NCBI GenBank assembly: GCA_026414765.1
Contig: JAOAIJ010000012.1
Span: 29,755 to 93,754 of the forward strand
Length of the DNA stretch: 64,000 nt
DNA from: Clostridia bacterium
GTDB lineage: Bacteria > Bacillota > Clostridia > Acetivibrionales > DSM-27016
Reading direction: 5' to 3'
Part shown: positions 25,720 through 35,384 of the stretch, in pieces
How the letters are laid out: the number at the start of each line of letters is the position of its first letter
Position numbering within the stretch: the stretch's first letter is position 1
Position numbers and translations under genes: made by a program
The notes under the pieces: model-generated
Seen by the model: the letters and a program-made list of their open reading frames with translations, nothing else
Database searches by the model: none
Told to the model about the DNA's origin: nothing

Positions 25720-26526
25720 ATGGACAACAGACCTATAGGCGTATTTGATTCGGGTCTAGGCGGCCTTACGGTTTTGAAGGAAATAATGGAGCTTTTACCG
25801 TCAGAGAGTCTTGTTTATTTCGGTGACAGCGGAAGAGCTCCTTATGGTACAAAATCCAGGGAGACTATTATAAAATACACCTTTCAGGATATAAGATTCC
25901 TGCTCAACCAGGATATTAAGATGATCGTTATCGGATGTAATACTGCAAGTGCATACAGTTATGAGCAGGTCAGGAGCTGTTTTGATATTCCGGTAATTGA
26001 AGTGGTCCGACCAGGGGCAGCAGCTGCTGTAAGGGAGACTGCAAACAAAAAGGTAGGGGTAATAGGAACACCGGGAACCATTGGAAGCGGTGTTTATGAA
26101 AAGGCTATAAATGGTATTGATAATTCCATCAAAATATTTTCCAAAGCATGCCCGCTTTTTGTACCTCTTGCAGAAGAGGGATGGTGGGATAATGACATTG
26201 CATTAAGAACAGCTGAAGAATACCTTATCCCTTTAAAAAATGAAGGTATCGATACTCTCGTTTTGGGGTGCACACATTATCCGCTTTTGATCAAAACCAT
26301 ATCCCAAGTAATGGGGGATGGCGTAAAGCTTGTGAGTTCAGGCCTGGAGGTAGCAAAAGTGGTAAAAGATATTGTAATGTCTGACAGCTTGCAGCGTGAC
26401 GGCCATATAAGTCCGGTATACAGGTATTATACAAGTGACAGTGTGGAAAAATTTGAAGCATTGGGCAACTCATTTTTGCAAAGGAATGTGTGCTCGGCAG
26501 AAAAGGTAGATATAGAAAAATATTAG
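25720..26526 (+). CDS. murI: Glutamate racemase
   Basis: A 268-aa cofactor-independent racemase supplying D-glutamate for peptidoglycan. Both catalytic cysteines are visible: IGCNTASA (general acid/base on one face) and LGCTHYPLL (the other), plus the opening GVFDSGLGGLTVL and VYFGDSGRAPYG. Length is normal. It starts at ATG 25720 behind GGGGG. An AT-rich ATTATCAATTGTCAA repeat lies in the spacer just upstream. The DUF1934 gene follows 40 bp later and is probably co-transcribed. Confidence 0.95.
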   Translation: MDNRPIGVFDSGLGGLTVLKEIMELLPSESLVYFGDSGRAPYGTKSRETIIKYTFQDIRFLLNQDIKMIVIGCNTASAYSYEQVRSCFDIPVIEVVRPGAAAAVRETANKKVGVIGTPGTIGSGVYEKAINGIDNSIKIFSKACPLFVPLAEEGWWDNDIALRTAEEYLIPLKNEGIDTLVLGCTHYPLLIKTISQVMGDGVKLVSSGLEVAKVVKDIVMSDSLQRDGHISPVYRYYTSDSVEKFEALGNSFLQRNVCSAEKVDIEKY

Positions 26527-26565
26527 TACAGGATAAACTCTTTATTAATGAGAGGTGCGTGTTTA

Positions 26566-27045
26566 GTGGAGACTTCCTTGAATAAAAACGTTATTATTTC
26601 AGTAAAAGGCACTCAGACTTCCGTAAACCAGGATGTCAGCGAGCTGGAGCTTTTAACCGAAGGTAAATACTACAAAAAGGGCAGCAGCTATTTTGTGACA
26701 TATAAGGAAAGTGAAGTAACCGGTATGGAAGGTACTACCACTACGTTGAAAATCTCCGAGGGTAGAGTAACGCTCATGAGATTTGGCGCTGTAAATACAC
26801 AATTCATTTTTGAGCGCGGGCAAAAACATGTATCATATTATGATACTGTGCATGGTGCATTTACTATTGGGGTTTTTGCAAATGAAGTCAATGTTGATAT
26901 AAATGATAACGGCGGTGAAATAAAAGTAGATTATGAAATAGAGATTGATAATAATAAATCAGGGATAAATGACTTTCACATGTTGATAAGAGAGGCTGGT
27001 ACCAGGGGGGAAAAACATCCTGCAAAAAATGCGGGGGGAAATTGA
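26566..27045 (+). CDS. DUF1934 (YwiB-like) beta-barrel protein
   Basis: A 159-aa cytoplasmic protein of the DUF1934 family: short strands such as VIISVKGTQTS, LELLTEGKYYKKGSSYFVTYKES, TTTTLKISEGRVTLMRFG and FTIGVFANEVNVDI. The family has a calycin-like barrel and no established function. I chose GTG 26566 since AGAGGTG lies 8 nt upstream, whereas ATG 26548 has no site. It lies directly after murI, a common context for this family near cell-wall or tRNA-synthetase genes. Confidence 0.8.
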   Translation: METSLNKNVIISVKGTQTSVNQDVSELELLTEGKYYKKGSSYFVTYKESEVTGMEGTTTTLKISEGRVTLMRFGAVNTQFIFERGQKHVSYYDTVHGAFTIGVFANEVNVDINDNGGEIKVDYEIEIDNNKSGINDFHMLIREAGTRGEKHPAKNAGGN

Positions 27046-27060
27046 ATTATTTTGATACAT

Positions 27061-27102
27061 AACGTTAGGGGCGCAATCAAAGGCTTCCTGACGTTTTTTT
27101 AT
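27061..27102 (+). terminator. Terminator after murI-DUF1934
   Basis: AACGTTAGG pairs with CCTGACGTT (one G-T pair) followed by seven T residues. Confidence 0.75.
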
Positions 27103-27271
27103 TCGGAGAATTAGTTTTGATATACATTAATGGATATTTATGGTATAATTATATTGAAAATTATCTATGAAGACACTTGATTTTCCTATCACTTAAACTT
27201 TTCGCAAGTAAGAGCTATATCCTTTCAGAAGTACCGGTATAAAAAAGTATCATATGTGAGGTGTATGATCT

Positions 27272-28402
27272 GTGAATAAGATATTTATTAGTCATTCATC
27301 CTATGATAAAAGCTATGTGGGCTATTTGATAAGACTATTGGAGGACATGGAAGTGCCATCAGGAAAGATATTCTGCTCCTCCTTTGAAGGCTATGGAATT
27401 CCTCTTGGTGAATATTTTATCGAGAGACTGAAAGAAGAATTGAATGAAAATGTTCTGGTTTTATTCCTCCTTTCAAACAACTTTTACAGAAGCCCGATAT
27501 GTCTCTGTGAGATGGGTGCAACCTGGATAAAGACCAATATGCATATTCCCATATTAATACCTCCTTTTGGCTTTGATGATATGAAGGGTGTGGTTTCCAA
27601 TACCCAAAGCATGGCTATAAATGATAGGCCCAAGTTGAATTCACTGTACAATCAGGTCAGGAAGTTTTTTAGTATCAACGAATTTGATATAAACAGATGG
27701 GAGCGCAGAAGAGATACTTTTATTTTTGAGGTTAACAAGCTGATAAAAGGTGTACAAAATATCCATGGAAATACGGATATCGTGAAACCAGTCATGCATG
27801 GGAATAACAGTGAATATCAAAAATTACTCAGGCAGAGAGAGGAAGAAGTATCAAGGCTGAGGATGGGGATAAATGAACTGAAAAATCTTAGTGAAAATAG
27901 CTTTACAGTAAAGTACGGAGGGGTTGAGAGACTGAACGGCACAGTTTTGCGGGAAAACCCGGAAAGATCTATAGATGCCGGAAGTACTGACAAAAGTGAA
28001 AGTGAACAGGCTGATTGGGGAGAATGCCCGGTTGAATATGAAAAATTTCAGCAGCTTATGGTGGGTGTAAAGGATAAGCTGGACAAGCTGCCCTTTATTG
28101 TGAGAAAAGCCCTGTTTTACTTTTGTGCAGAAAAAGAGTTCATACTCAACAATTCGGAGGATACAAAAGAATTTGAGTCAATTCTAGAGGCTGTTGAAGA
28201 TGATTATCTGCTGCTTGAGGGAAGAACCGTTATTATCAATATCAAGGACCCGAAAATCAGAAAAACTGTTGAAGCATTGAATGGGCTGGCATGCTTCTTG
28301 AAGAATGTGGATTCTGCGTTTTGCAGCTGGTTTGAGGCAAAATATGAAATATGTGCAAAGATTGAATCAAGGAAGTTTTGGACTACTATGGGGATGTTTT
28401 GA
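27272..28402 (+). CDS. Stand-alone TIR-domain protein
   Basis: A 376-aa cytoplasmic protein. Residues 1-135 are a bacterial TIR domain: KIFISHSSYDKSYVGYLI, VLVLFLLSNNFYRSP and ICLCEMGATW with E80 at the position of the catalytic glutamate of TIR NADases. Residues about 175-200 (YQKLLRQREEEVSRLRMGI) look like a short coiled coil. The C-terminal 140 residues (from WGECPVEYEKF) are helical and unassigned. GTG 27272 follows GTGAGGTG. No Thoeris, CBASS or other defence gene is adjacent, so an anti-phage role is only a hypothesis. Confidence 0.85.
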   Translation: MNKIFISHSSYDKSYVGYLIRLLEDMEVPSGKIFCSSFEGYGIPLGEYFIERLKEELNENVLVLFLLSNNFYRSPICLCEMGATWIKTNMHIPILIPPFGFDDMKGVVSNTQSMAINDRPKLNSLYNQVRKFFSINEFDINRWERRRDTFIFEVNKLIKGVQNIHGNTDIVKPVMHGNNSEYQKLLRQREEEVSRLRMGINELKNLSENSFTVKYGGVERLNGTVLRENPERSIDAGSTDKSESEQADWGECPVEYEKFQQLMVGVKDKLDKLPFIVRKALFYFCAEKEFILNNSEDTKEFESILEAVEDDYLLLEGRTVIINIKDPKIRKTVEALNGLACFLKNVDSAFCSWFEAKYEICAKIESRKFWTTMGMF

Positions 28403-28627
28403 ACACAGGGCGCATTGCTGTAACAAAAAAGTAAACATTTAGTAATACAGGAAAGGTAAACTTTATACCCGGTATAACCGATAAATATATTGCAGTTACA
28501 TTTACATAAACTTATACCAATTAATTAGTACAAGCATACGAATATTTATTACAGTCAGATAATAAGCAATACATATGTATATTTCGAAACAAACAAAAAG
28601 TATGAAGATTTGGAGCCGGGGTATAGT

Positions 28628-31600
28628 ATGAAGAAAAAAAGCGGAAGAAATAAAATAACTATAAATAGGATTTTAGCTGCAGTTCTTGCGGTTTTCCTTA
28701 CTTTTGTATGTACGGGTGTCGATGCTGCACCCTCCGAGGAAATAGCGGAGTTTGCTTATACAGGAATCGGCAATGCTGACGTAATACTGAACAATCTAGG
28801 CTATACAGACATAAGGAATGCTTCGGAATGGAATAAAGAAGCAATATATGAGACTGGTGCGTTGGGACTTGTAAAAAGTAATGGCAGTAAGAGATTCGGA
28901 CTTTCTTCAATTGTATCGAAGGAAGATGCTATCATATATATATATACAGCTCTTGGGCGTGAAGAGGAAGCTAAGATTCTGGCAGAAAATCTTGATAATG
29001 CGAGGGATGATGAGGAAAAGAAAAAAAATCCTTTGAGCATGTGGGCTGACGGGTTTCTACAGCTGGCTTCCAATGACGGCTTGATAAGCCAGAAGGATTA
29101 TGAGGACGCAATGGAGGAGGATCAGTCTTCCCTTGAACAGGACAGCTTCCGCAGAAGTGCGGCAGCTCAGCGGCAGGAAGTCGCATTCTGGATGGCTAAA
29201 GCACTTAAACTCCAGCCTGTATATGCACAACAAAAGGTGTTTAACAGCTTCAGAGATTGGAAAAATGCAGATCCGGCCAAAATTCCGTACATAGAAGCAG
29301 TCCTTCAGAACGACATAATGAGCAGTGACGGGAATGGGAATTTCAGACCCGCAAGTTCTGCTACCAGAGAGAATATGGTTCAGATAATCAGGAATTCGGA
29401 AGATCTGATACTGCCTTCCTCCGGAATTGAGAGAAAGACCGGTACAGTAGAAGATATAGCAGAAACAGGAGACTTTTCTGAAAAGAACATAATAAGGAAA
29501 ACTTATAACATAAGAAACAGCAATGGCATGCTGCATACAGTAGATATTGAATATCTGTCAGGTCTGGGTATTTCAAACAGGAATGAGAATACAGGAAGTG
29601 TATTGGAAAACGGACAGAAAGAGCTGATAGTACTTAAAAACAATATTGTCGGTAAGAGTAATTTATTAGCTGCAGGGGACAGGATAGAGTACCTTGTAGC
29701 GCCTGATAATACTGTAAGGTTTGTCAAAGTCCTTTCCAGCGTCTATGATACAAAATATTATGTTGCTAAGATCAACAGAATTGATAATGCCAAGCGTTCA
29801 ATAAATGCTTCGGTTTTCATCAGGTTGAATTATCCTGATGTTGACCTTTCGAAAATGAACATATCCTTTGATATGGGATCAGAGAATGCAATCGTGAATT
29901 ATACATACAGCAATAACGTGTCTGTTCTTCAGAATAAAAAAAGAGGAGATATAAAATCTATAACACCCGAGACATATGTCATCCTTACAGTAAAAAACAA
30001 TATAGTTACGGGCATTAAAACATTGGAACTGGGCAAAGATGGAGAGACCAACGTTGTAAAGGGTATAGTTGAAGAAAACAATCCCCAGCTTGGTTATATT
30101 ACTCTGTACAATGAAAACGGAACCGGTGTGGGAAAGGATTTGAAGAAGGATTTATATGTGTTGCGTACATACAACTATGGAAATCAGAATGACCTGGAAG
30201 TATTCAAAAATCATAAAAGATCAAAGATAGGCGAAATCGAAGCCGGAGACACGGTATTCCTGAAGCTTGACTCAAAGGGCAATGTGGTGTCTCTGAGTGC
30301 GGCAGACAACTACACCGTAAAATACGGTAAAATCGTTTCAAAGAACGGCTCGACCATTGGTGTACGCTATGATAACGGCATACAGCAGATTCTGAGCGTA
30401 GATAAAAATGTTTTGGTTTTATCGGATAAAAAGATAACGGACTATAGCAAGCTGAAAAACGGAGATAAGGTAAGGCTGCTTCTTAACATAACCAATAAGG
30501 CTACAACAGTAAAGGAAATAGCTATAGAAGGTGATGAGAGCTTTATTTCAAACATATATAAGGGGACTGTAAACAGAATAGACAAAACCTCAGGCAAGCT
30601 TATTGTTCAGAATCTGCAGCTGTTTTACAACGGGCAGTGGTCAAGAACTGATAAAAAGGGTCTTATAGGACTACGTTTGGGTGAAGAATATAAAATGTAT
30701 TTTGGGAATAAAGAAATTGATTTGGACAGAGTAGGCAAGTATCTTAGTGAAAATGAAGCTTATATAGCAGTACAAAAGGATTATGGAGGGGAAGAACGTG
30801 CTGTATTCATCTCCTTTAGAAACGGAGCTGATACCGAGGATGAGCCTTATACCGACAGTGTCTCCTACGCGCTTCCCGGGGCTGGGGAGTTCAGTATTAG
30901 CAAAAAACAGGAAAAGATTAAAAACGGTGAAGGAACGATAGTAGTAAAGGATGGCAGGCTTGTTTCCGCCAACAGTATTTCTGCGGGTGATAATGCGTAT
31001 GTGGTGGCAAACAGGAGTTATGACAACGGAGATTATCAGGCAGGGGTAGTACAGATCAGGAGCGACTCCGATATAGAATCCGTTCAGCTGTACCGCGCAA
31101 GAATAAAACAGATTAATGAAACAAAAAACTTTACGGTTGAATCCTTTTCGCAGCTCAAGGGTTTGAATTGGGAATACTCGAATACTCCTAAGACGTTTAA
31201 TATCACACACAACACCCGTATAGTAGGTGACGGGGGTATAGTAAACCAAAGGGATTTCATGGATTATGGCGGTGATAGTTATGGAAACCGCACAGTATAT
31301 ATAGTTGCAGACGGTATTAATGCACTGCTTGTTACTACGGCACCATATGGAACTGTCAACGCAAAGGGAGAGGTATATGACATAACCGGGGCCACTATCG
31401 GCGAAGAAGGTACACTGATATCGGAACCTACAGGGCTTAAACTTACAGGTGCAAAAATATACGATGCAAGCCAGCATATGTGGATTGACAGCAAGGATAT
31501 GACACTTAATATTCTTACAAATACTGTTGTATTAAAGGAAGGGAAGATTGTCAAGCCATCCGATATAAGGAAAGCGGACAAGGTGAGGATAATCAAGAAA

Positions 31601-31645
31601 GACAGTACAGAGACAGGAGACGCATATATTATCGTTATAGAATAA
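28628..31645 (+). CDS. Large SLH-domain surface protein with repeated beta modules
   Basis: A 1005-aa exported protein. The signal peptide (ILAAVLAVFLTFVCTGVDA) is followed by degenerate S-layer homology repeats at about 40-110 (VILNNLGYTDI, EAIYETGALGLVK) and about 200-260 (FNSFRDWKNADPAKIPYIEAVLQNDIM, RPASSATRENMVQII). The rest is a series of similar roughly 70-residue beta modules (KYYVAKINRIDN, VVKGIVEENNPQLGYITLYN, VKYGKIVSKNGSTIGV, YKGTVNRIDKTSGKLIVQN). It probably binds secondary cell-wall polymer and displays the modules. I use ATG 28628. The following gene encodes a second SLH protein 34 bp later, so they form an operon. Confidence 0.82.
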   Translation: MKKKSGRNKITINRILAAVLAVFLTFVCTGVDAAPSEEIAEFAYTGIGNADVILNNLGYTDIRNASEWNKEAIYETGALGLVKSNGSKRFGLSSIVSKEDAIIYIYTALGREEEAKILAENLDNARDDEEKKKNPLSMWADGFLQLASNDGLISQKDYEDAMEEDQSSLEQDSFRRSAAAQRQEVAFWMAKALKLQPVYAQQKVFNSFRDWKNADPAKIPYIEAVLQNDIMSSDGNGNFRPASSATRENMVQIIRNSEDLILPSSGIERKTGTVEDIAETGDFSEKNIIRKTYNIRNSNGMLHTVDIEYLSGLGISNRNENTGSVLENGQKELIVLKNNIVGKSNLLAAGDRIEYLVAPDNTVRFVKVLSSVYDTKYYVAKINRIDNAKRSINASVFIRLNYPDVDLSKMNISFDMGSENAIVNYTYSNNVSVLQNKKRGDIKSITPETYVILTVKNNIVTGIKTLELGKDGETNVVKGIVEENNPQLGYITLYNENGTGVGKDLKKDLYVLRTYNYGNQNDLEVFKNHKRSKIGEIEAGDTVFLKLDSKGNVVSLSAADNYTVKYGKIVSKNGSTIGVRYDNGIQQILSVDKNVLVLSDKKITDYSKLKNGDKVRLLLNITNKATTVKEIAIEGDESFISNIYKGTVNRIDKTSGKLIVQNLQLFYNGQWSRTDKKGLIGLRLGEEYKMYFGNKEIDLDRVGKYLSENEAYIAVQKDYGGEERAVFISFRNGADTEDEPYTDSVSYALPGAGEFSISKKQEKIKNGEGTIVVKDGRLVSANSISAGDNAYVVANRSYDNGDYQAGVVQIRSDSDIESVQLYRARIKQINETKNFTVESFSQLKGLNWEYSNTPKTFNITHNTRIVGDGGIVNQRDFMDYGGDSYGNRTVYIVADGINALLVTTAPYGTVNAKGEVYDITGATIGEEGTLISEPTGLKLTGAKIYDASQHMWIDSKDMTLNILTNTVVLKEGKIVKPSDIRKADKVRIIKKDSTETGDAYIIVIE

Positions 31646-31679
31646 GCGGAACAGATAAAGAAACAATGGGGGTATTTAA

Positions 31680-33230
31680 ATGTCTGTCAAAATAAGAATT
31701 GTTTTATGCATTATCATATGCTTCAGTATGATTGTTCCTTCTTCCGTTTCTGCGAGAATGGGTGACAGTGGCTATGAGGGGGGGATTTCGTCGGGGGAAG
31801 CTCCCAATAAGGCTCTGTTTGACTATCAAGAGGTATGTTTTATCAGTGGTGAACCTATTGTCTTAAAGGGAACCGTCTTAATAAAAAAATCCTTGAAGCA
31901 GGATAATAAGAGTACAGCAAAGCAGGAAGTCCTGACTACAACCTATACTTATAACCTGAAAAATACCGATAAAGCAGCGACACTAACAAGAGTAATGATT
32001 TTGAGCACAAAGCTGCTGAAAAAGGAAAACGGGCAGACTGTGGAAGAAACAAGCTTAGCCAGAATTCCTTCCGAGACAATTAAAATCAAAAACGCTACTT
32101 ATACTTTGAAAAATTATGATTTTTCGCGAACCAACCTTATCGATCCCAAGCCTGCCATAAATTATTACGCAGGTAACCTGTGGGGGAGGAAAACCTATCA
32201 AATGGGTACAGGCACCGCATCGGGAAGCGGAAAGGTGATTGTAGAGGAAACAGGTGAATTTTATGGTTATGACCAGTATTGGGGGACTACTGAAGCCCAG
32301 ATAATTGATTATACTATTCTGAATGAGCAGAAAAAGGGAGATATAAATGATGTCTGGGGAGGGACTGCCAGCATCAAGTTGTCCTCCACAACAACAAAAG
32401 AGGTGGAGTTCGTTGAGAGTATACCTAATCAGATAAGCTTTAAGGGCGGGTATATACAGAAACAGCATAATGAAGGCATAATGGAATACAGCTGCAAGCT
32501 TCCCGAGTTTGATCAGAATGGGGTTTCTACAGATACAATGATAGACACGGATAACAGTCTAAAGATCGAATCATTTCCGGTTCAGACAAGATTGGGAATT
32601 CCTAATGTCAATCACCTCAGAGGACACTGGGCAGAAAATTATGTCAAATTGCTGTACAGCCTTGAAGTGTTCAGGGGAAACGACAGCACCTTTAAACCGG
32701 AACAGTATATATCAAGAGCAGAATTTGCTGCTGCAATAACGGAAGCGGCTAAGGAAGTACCTGTGGATCCTGCCATGGTAAGTAAAACAGCAAAGAAAAC
32801 GGATAAAAACAAAAAAATTGAGTCACCCTTCAATGATGTTTCGGTGGACAATTTATATTTCAATCAGATAGATAGCGCATATAAGAGAGGATTGATGGGT
32901 GGAGTCGGTAATAATAATTTTTCTCCAAACGGATACTTAACGGTTTCAGATGCAGTTACAATCTTAATCAGAGCCTTGGGGCTGGAAAGTATGGCGCCTA
33001 ATCCCGAACCTGTAACTACATTCAAGGATAATGATAAAATACCTTCCCATGCAAAAAAAGCTATCTATGTAGCGGAGAAGATAGGATTGGTGGAAGCGGA
33101 TACAAGAGGCTATCTGAATCCTTCACAGAAGCTGACAAAAGCAAAGGTTTCCATAATGTTCACAAAGTTTATCGAGTACATGCAGAATGGTATAAAAAAA
33201 GATTACCGGGAGCGTATAGTGAATTACTAA
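31680..33230 (+). CDS. SLH-domain surface protein
   Basis: A 516-aa exported protein with a signal peptide (IRIVLCIIICFSMIVPSSVSA). The N-terminal 300 residues are an unassigned beta-rich region. The C-terminus has three S-layer homology repeats: LRGHWAENYVKLLYSLEVF with FKPEQYISRAEFAAAI, SPFNDVSVDNLYFNQID with FSPNGYLTVSDAVTILIRAL, and TFKDNDKIPSHAKKAIYVAE with LNPSQKLTKAKVSIMF. It is encoded 34 bp after the other SLH protein, so both are likely co-produced. SLH position (C-terminal here, N-terminal in the neighbour) differs. Confidence 0.85.
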   Translation: MSVKIRIVLCIIICFSMIVPSSVSARMGDSGYEGGISSGEAPNKALFDYQEVCFISGEPIVLKGTVLIKKSLKQDNKSTAKQEVLTTTYTYNLKNTDKAATLTRVMILSTKLLKKENGQTVEETSLARIPSETIKIKNATYTLKNYDFSRTNLIDPKPAINYYAGNLWGRKTYQMGTGTASGSGKVIVEETGEFYGYDQYWGTTEAQIIDYTILNEQKKGDINDVWGGTASIKLSSTTTKEVEFVESIPNQISFKGGYIQKQHNEGIMEYSCKLPEFDQNGVSTDTMIDTDNSLKIESFPVQTRLGIPNVNHLRGHWAENYVKLLYSLEVFRGNDSTFKPEQYISRAEFAAAITEAAKEVPVDPAMVSKTAKKTDKNKKIESPFNDVSVDNLYFNQIDSAYKRGLMGGVGNNNFSPNGYLTVSDAVTILIRALGLESMAPNPEPVTTFKDNDKIPSHAKKAIYVAEKIGLVEADTRGYLNPSQKLTKAKVSIMFTKFIEYMQNGIKKDYRERIVNY

Positions 33231-33317
33231 CTTAACATGTGACTAGTCGGTTCTTATTGCCGGTTTTGTTCCAAGAGTACATAAACTCGCTTTACTCAAG
33301 CACAAGGGGTGATATAT

Positions 33318-33665
33318 TTGTTATTTATTATAATTGCTGGTGTAATACTTATTGGATATGCTTTTCTGATTTTTAGGAGGTCACAGGAGCCAAAGGAATA
33401 TTCAAAAATTGTTCTAATCGGCTTAATTATTTCAGTAATATCAACTATTGCTCTATCCAATAATTACATTGTGAACTTAATAACGCCACCTGTAAATGAT
33501 GGAATTGCTATTACAAATAATCTTGCATACTGGATTATTGGGGAAGGCAATTGGACGAAAGACTTATTCAAAAAGGCTTATGATACTTCTACTGCAATTT
33601 CATTTGTACTACTTGTATTATACGCAGTAATGCTATTCCTAGAAAAGAAGAAGATTGTTAAGTAA
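33318..33665 (+). CDS. Small three-span membrane protein, unknown
   Basis: About 115 aa with hydrophobic segments at roughly 2-18, 35-55 and 88-105 (LLFIIIAGVILIGYAFLIF, VLIGLIISVISTIALS, AISFVLLVLYAVMLFL). The best ribosome site (AAGGGG) fits TTG 33318; GTG 33309 is the alternative. No family recognised. Its codon use is more AT-rich than that of the SLH genes upstream. A hairpin follows. Confidence 0.55.
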   Translation: MLFIIIAGVILIGYAFLIFRRSQEPKEYSKIVLIGLIISVISTIALSNNYIVNLITPPVNDGIAITNNLAYWIIGEGNWTKDLFKKAYDTSTAISFVLLVLYAVMLFLEKKKIVK

Positions 33666-33681
33666 AAATTATTAGTACTAT

Positions 33682-33735
33682 AGGGCTGTTACAAAACTAA
33701 ACTCACACAGTTGATTTTGCAGCAGCCCCTTAATT
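33682..33735 (+). terminator. Terminator after small membrane protein gene
   Basis: GGGCTG and CAGCCC arms extended by CAAAA/TTTTG around a loop, then a T-rich tract. Confidence 0.6.
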
Positions 33736-33836
33736 TTGTAACATATTTTTAAAGGTACAGATAACATTATGTGTTAGAATTATTGTATGTTTGCTAAAAT
33801 TTTGATAATTATCTGATATCCAAAGGGGATCATTTT

Positions 33837-35333
33837 ATGAAAAACAAGTTCAGAAGGTCGTTTATAGCAGTATTCATCATTATATGCATATTATTGTCAC
33901 AGTCGGTTTTCGCAGAAAGCGACTCATCGTCTGCCACTGATAGAGATGTGGAGTATCTGAAAAGTATTATGGATATGATTAAAGAGAAATACAGGGGGGA
34001 AATAACTGATGATCAACTGATAGAGGGTGCATTGAAGGGAATGTTTGGCACCATGGACCAGTATACCCAGTATATGACCAATGATGAAGCGGAAAGCTTT
34101 TATACAGGTCTGGAAGGCAGCTTTTTCGGATTAGGTATAGTGATGAAAGTCAGTGGCAAGTATATAATGGTTGAAAAGGTTTTTCCTGGTTCTCCGGCGG
34201 AAAAGGCAGGAATCTTTCCGGGGGACAGGATTGTATCCGTGAATGGCAAAAGTATCATAGGAGCTACTACCAAAGAGACTGCCGAACTAATAAAAGGGCC
34301 TGCAGGTAAAAAGGTAATACTTCAGGTACAAAGAGGGCTGAAAAACAAAGCTGTAAAAATTCAGGCGACAGTCGGTCAGGTAAATATAAGTCCCGTTGAA
34401 TATGAAATCAGGAACGGTATAGCGTATATCCAGCTTTCATCCTTTGGAATAAATGCCGATAATGCCATGACAGAAGTGTTGGATAAAATAGATAAGGCAA
34501 AAGTAACAAAGGTAGTATTGGATTTGAGAAACAATCCGGGAGGATATGTTGATGTTGCTGTTGCCATAGCCAGGAAATTCGTGCCCAAAGGATTGATAAC
34601 AAAGCTGGATTACAAGTCTGAAGGATATTCGGATATAGAGTATAATTCTTATCTTGAAAAAACGAAATATAAGCTGGCGGTTTTGGTGAACGGCGGCAGT
34701 GCCAGTGCCTCCGAGATATTTGCAGGAGCTGTGCAGGATACAAAAGCAGGTACTTTGATAGGAACCAAAACCTTTGGTAAGGCAAAAGTCCAGAATCTGA
34801 TACCTATTTTGACACCTGAAGCATTCGAGAAGTATGAAGCTGAATTGGGGGTCAAACTGGTGGATGTATATCAGCTTGTAAACGAGTATGGGATTACACC
34901 TTTAGAGGATGAGATAATAGGGTATTCAAAAATCACTACGGGTGTATATACAACACCTAAGGGCAGGATGATCGACCTCAAGGGACTGACCCCTGATATT
35001 ACTGTTCCTGACCCGGCGCCGTCAAAGGGGATCTATATTGGTAGCGTACAGAAGCTGAAAATGGCTAAAACTCCGGGATTAAACGAATCAAGTGTTGATG
35101 TTTTTTACGCGGAGACCATACTTAACCTTCTGGGTTATAATGTTGATGAGGCGGATTCCATACTTGACAAAAAAACCTGTGAGGCTATAAGGAAGTTCCA
35201 GAAGTCCAAGGGTGGAAAGCCTTCCGACAGACTTGATACGGCTACTCAGAAATGGCTTAACGCAGAGCTTGATAAGCTACGGTCAAGTCTGGATAAACAG
35301 TATGGGAAAGCAGTAGAGGTTTTGAATAAGTAG
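33837..35333 (+). CDS. S41 family carboxyl-terminal processing protease (CtpA-like)
   Basis: A 498-aa exported serine protease. The signal peptide ends at about 27 (VFA). A PDZ domain covers about 95-180 (GSFFGLGIVMKVSGKYIMVE, GSPAEKAGIFPGDRIVSVNG). The S41 core has LDLRNNPGGYVD, the catalytic Ser in NGGSASASEIFAGA and the Lys in KTFGKAKVQ. The C-terminal 75 residues form a peptidoglycan-binding_1 domain (ETILNLLGYNVDEADS, TCEAIRKFQKSKG), which would hold it at the wall. AAAGGGGATC precedes ATG. Substrates are unknown; in sporulating bacteria relatives work in sigma-K signalling (CtpB) or wall turnover. Confidence 0.9.
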   Translation: MKNKFRRSFIAVFIIICILLSQSVFAESDSSSATDRDVEYLKSIMDMIKEKYRGEITDDQLIEGALKGMFGTMDQYTQYMTNDEAESFYTGLEGSFFGLGIVMKVSGKYIMVEKVFPGSPAEKAGIFPGDRIVSVNGKSIIGATTKETAELIKGPAGKKVILQVQRGLKNKAVKIQATVGQVNISPVEYEIRNGIAYIQLSSFGINADNAMTEVLDKIDKAKVTKVVLDLRNNPGGYVDVAVAIARKFVPKGLITKLDYKSEGYSDIEYNSYLEKTKYKLAVLVNGGSASASEIFAGAVQDTKAGTLIGTKTFGKAKVQNLIPILTPEAFEKYEAELGVKLVDVYQLVNEYGITPLEDEIIGYSKITTGVYTTPKGRMIDLKGLTPDITVPDPAPSKGIYIGSVQKLKMAKTPGLNESSVDVFYAETILNLLGYNVDEADSILDKKTCEAIRKFQKSKGGKPSDRLDTATQKWLNAELDKLRSSLDKQYGKAVEVLNK

Positions 35334-35343
35334 GTATGTACCG

Positions 35344-35375
35344 TAAAGGCAGTTAAAAGGCTGCCTTTATTTTTG
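35344..35375 (+). terminator. Terminator after ctpA-like gene
   Basis: TAAAGGCAG / CTGCCTTTA with an 8-nt loop and TTTTT. Confidence 0.8.
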
Positions 35376-35384
35376 TAAAGGTAA

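Noticed and set aside
30671..31477. 268-codon minus-strand frame opposite the large SLH gene
   Set aside because: Antisense to an intact long gene, Cys/Tyr-rich with no ribosome site.
33682..33735. Transposon end after the small membrane gene
   Set aside because: The inverted repeat is a short hairpin close to the stop codon and fits a terminator better.
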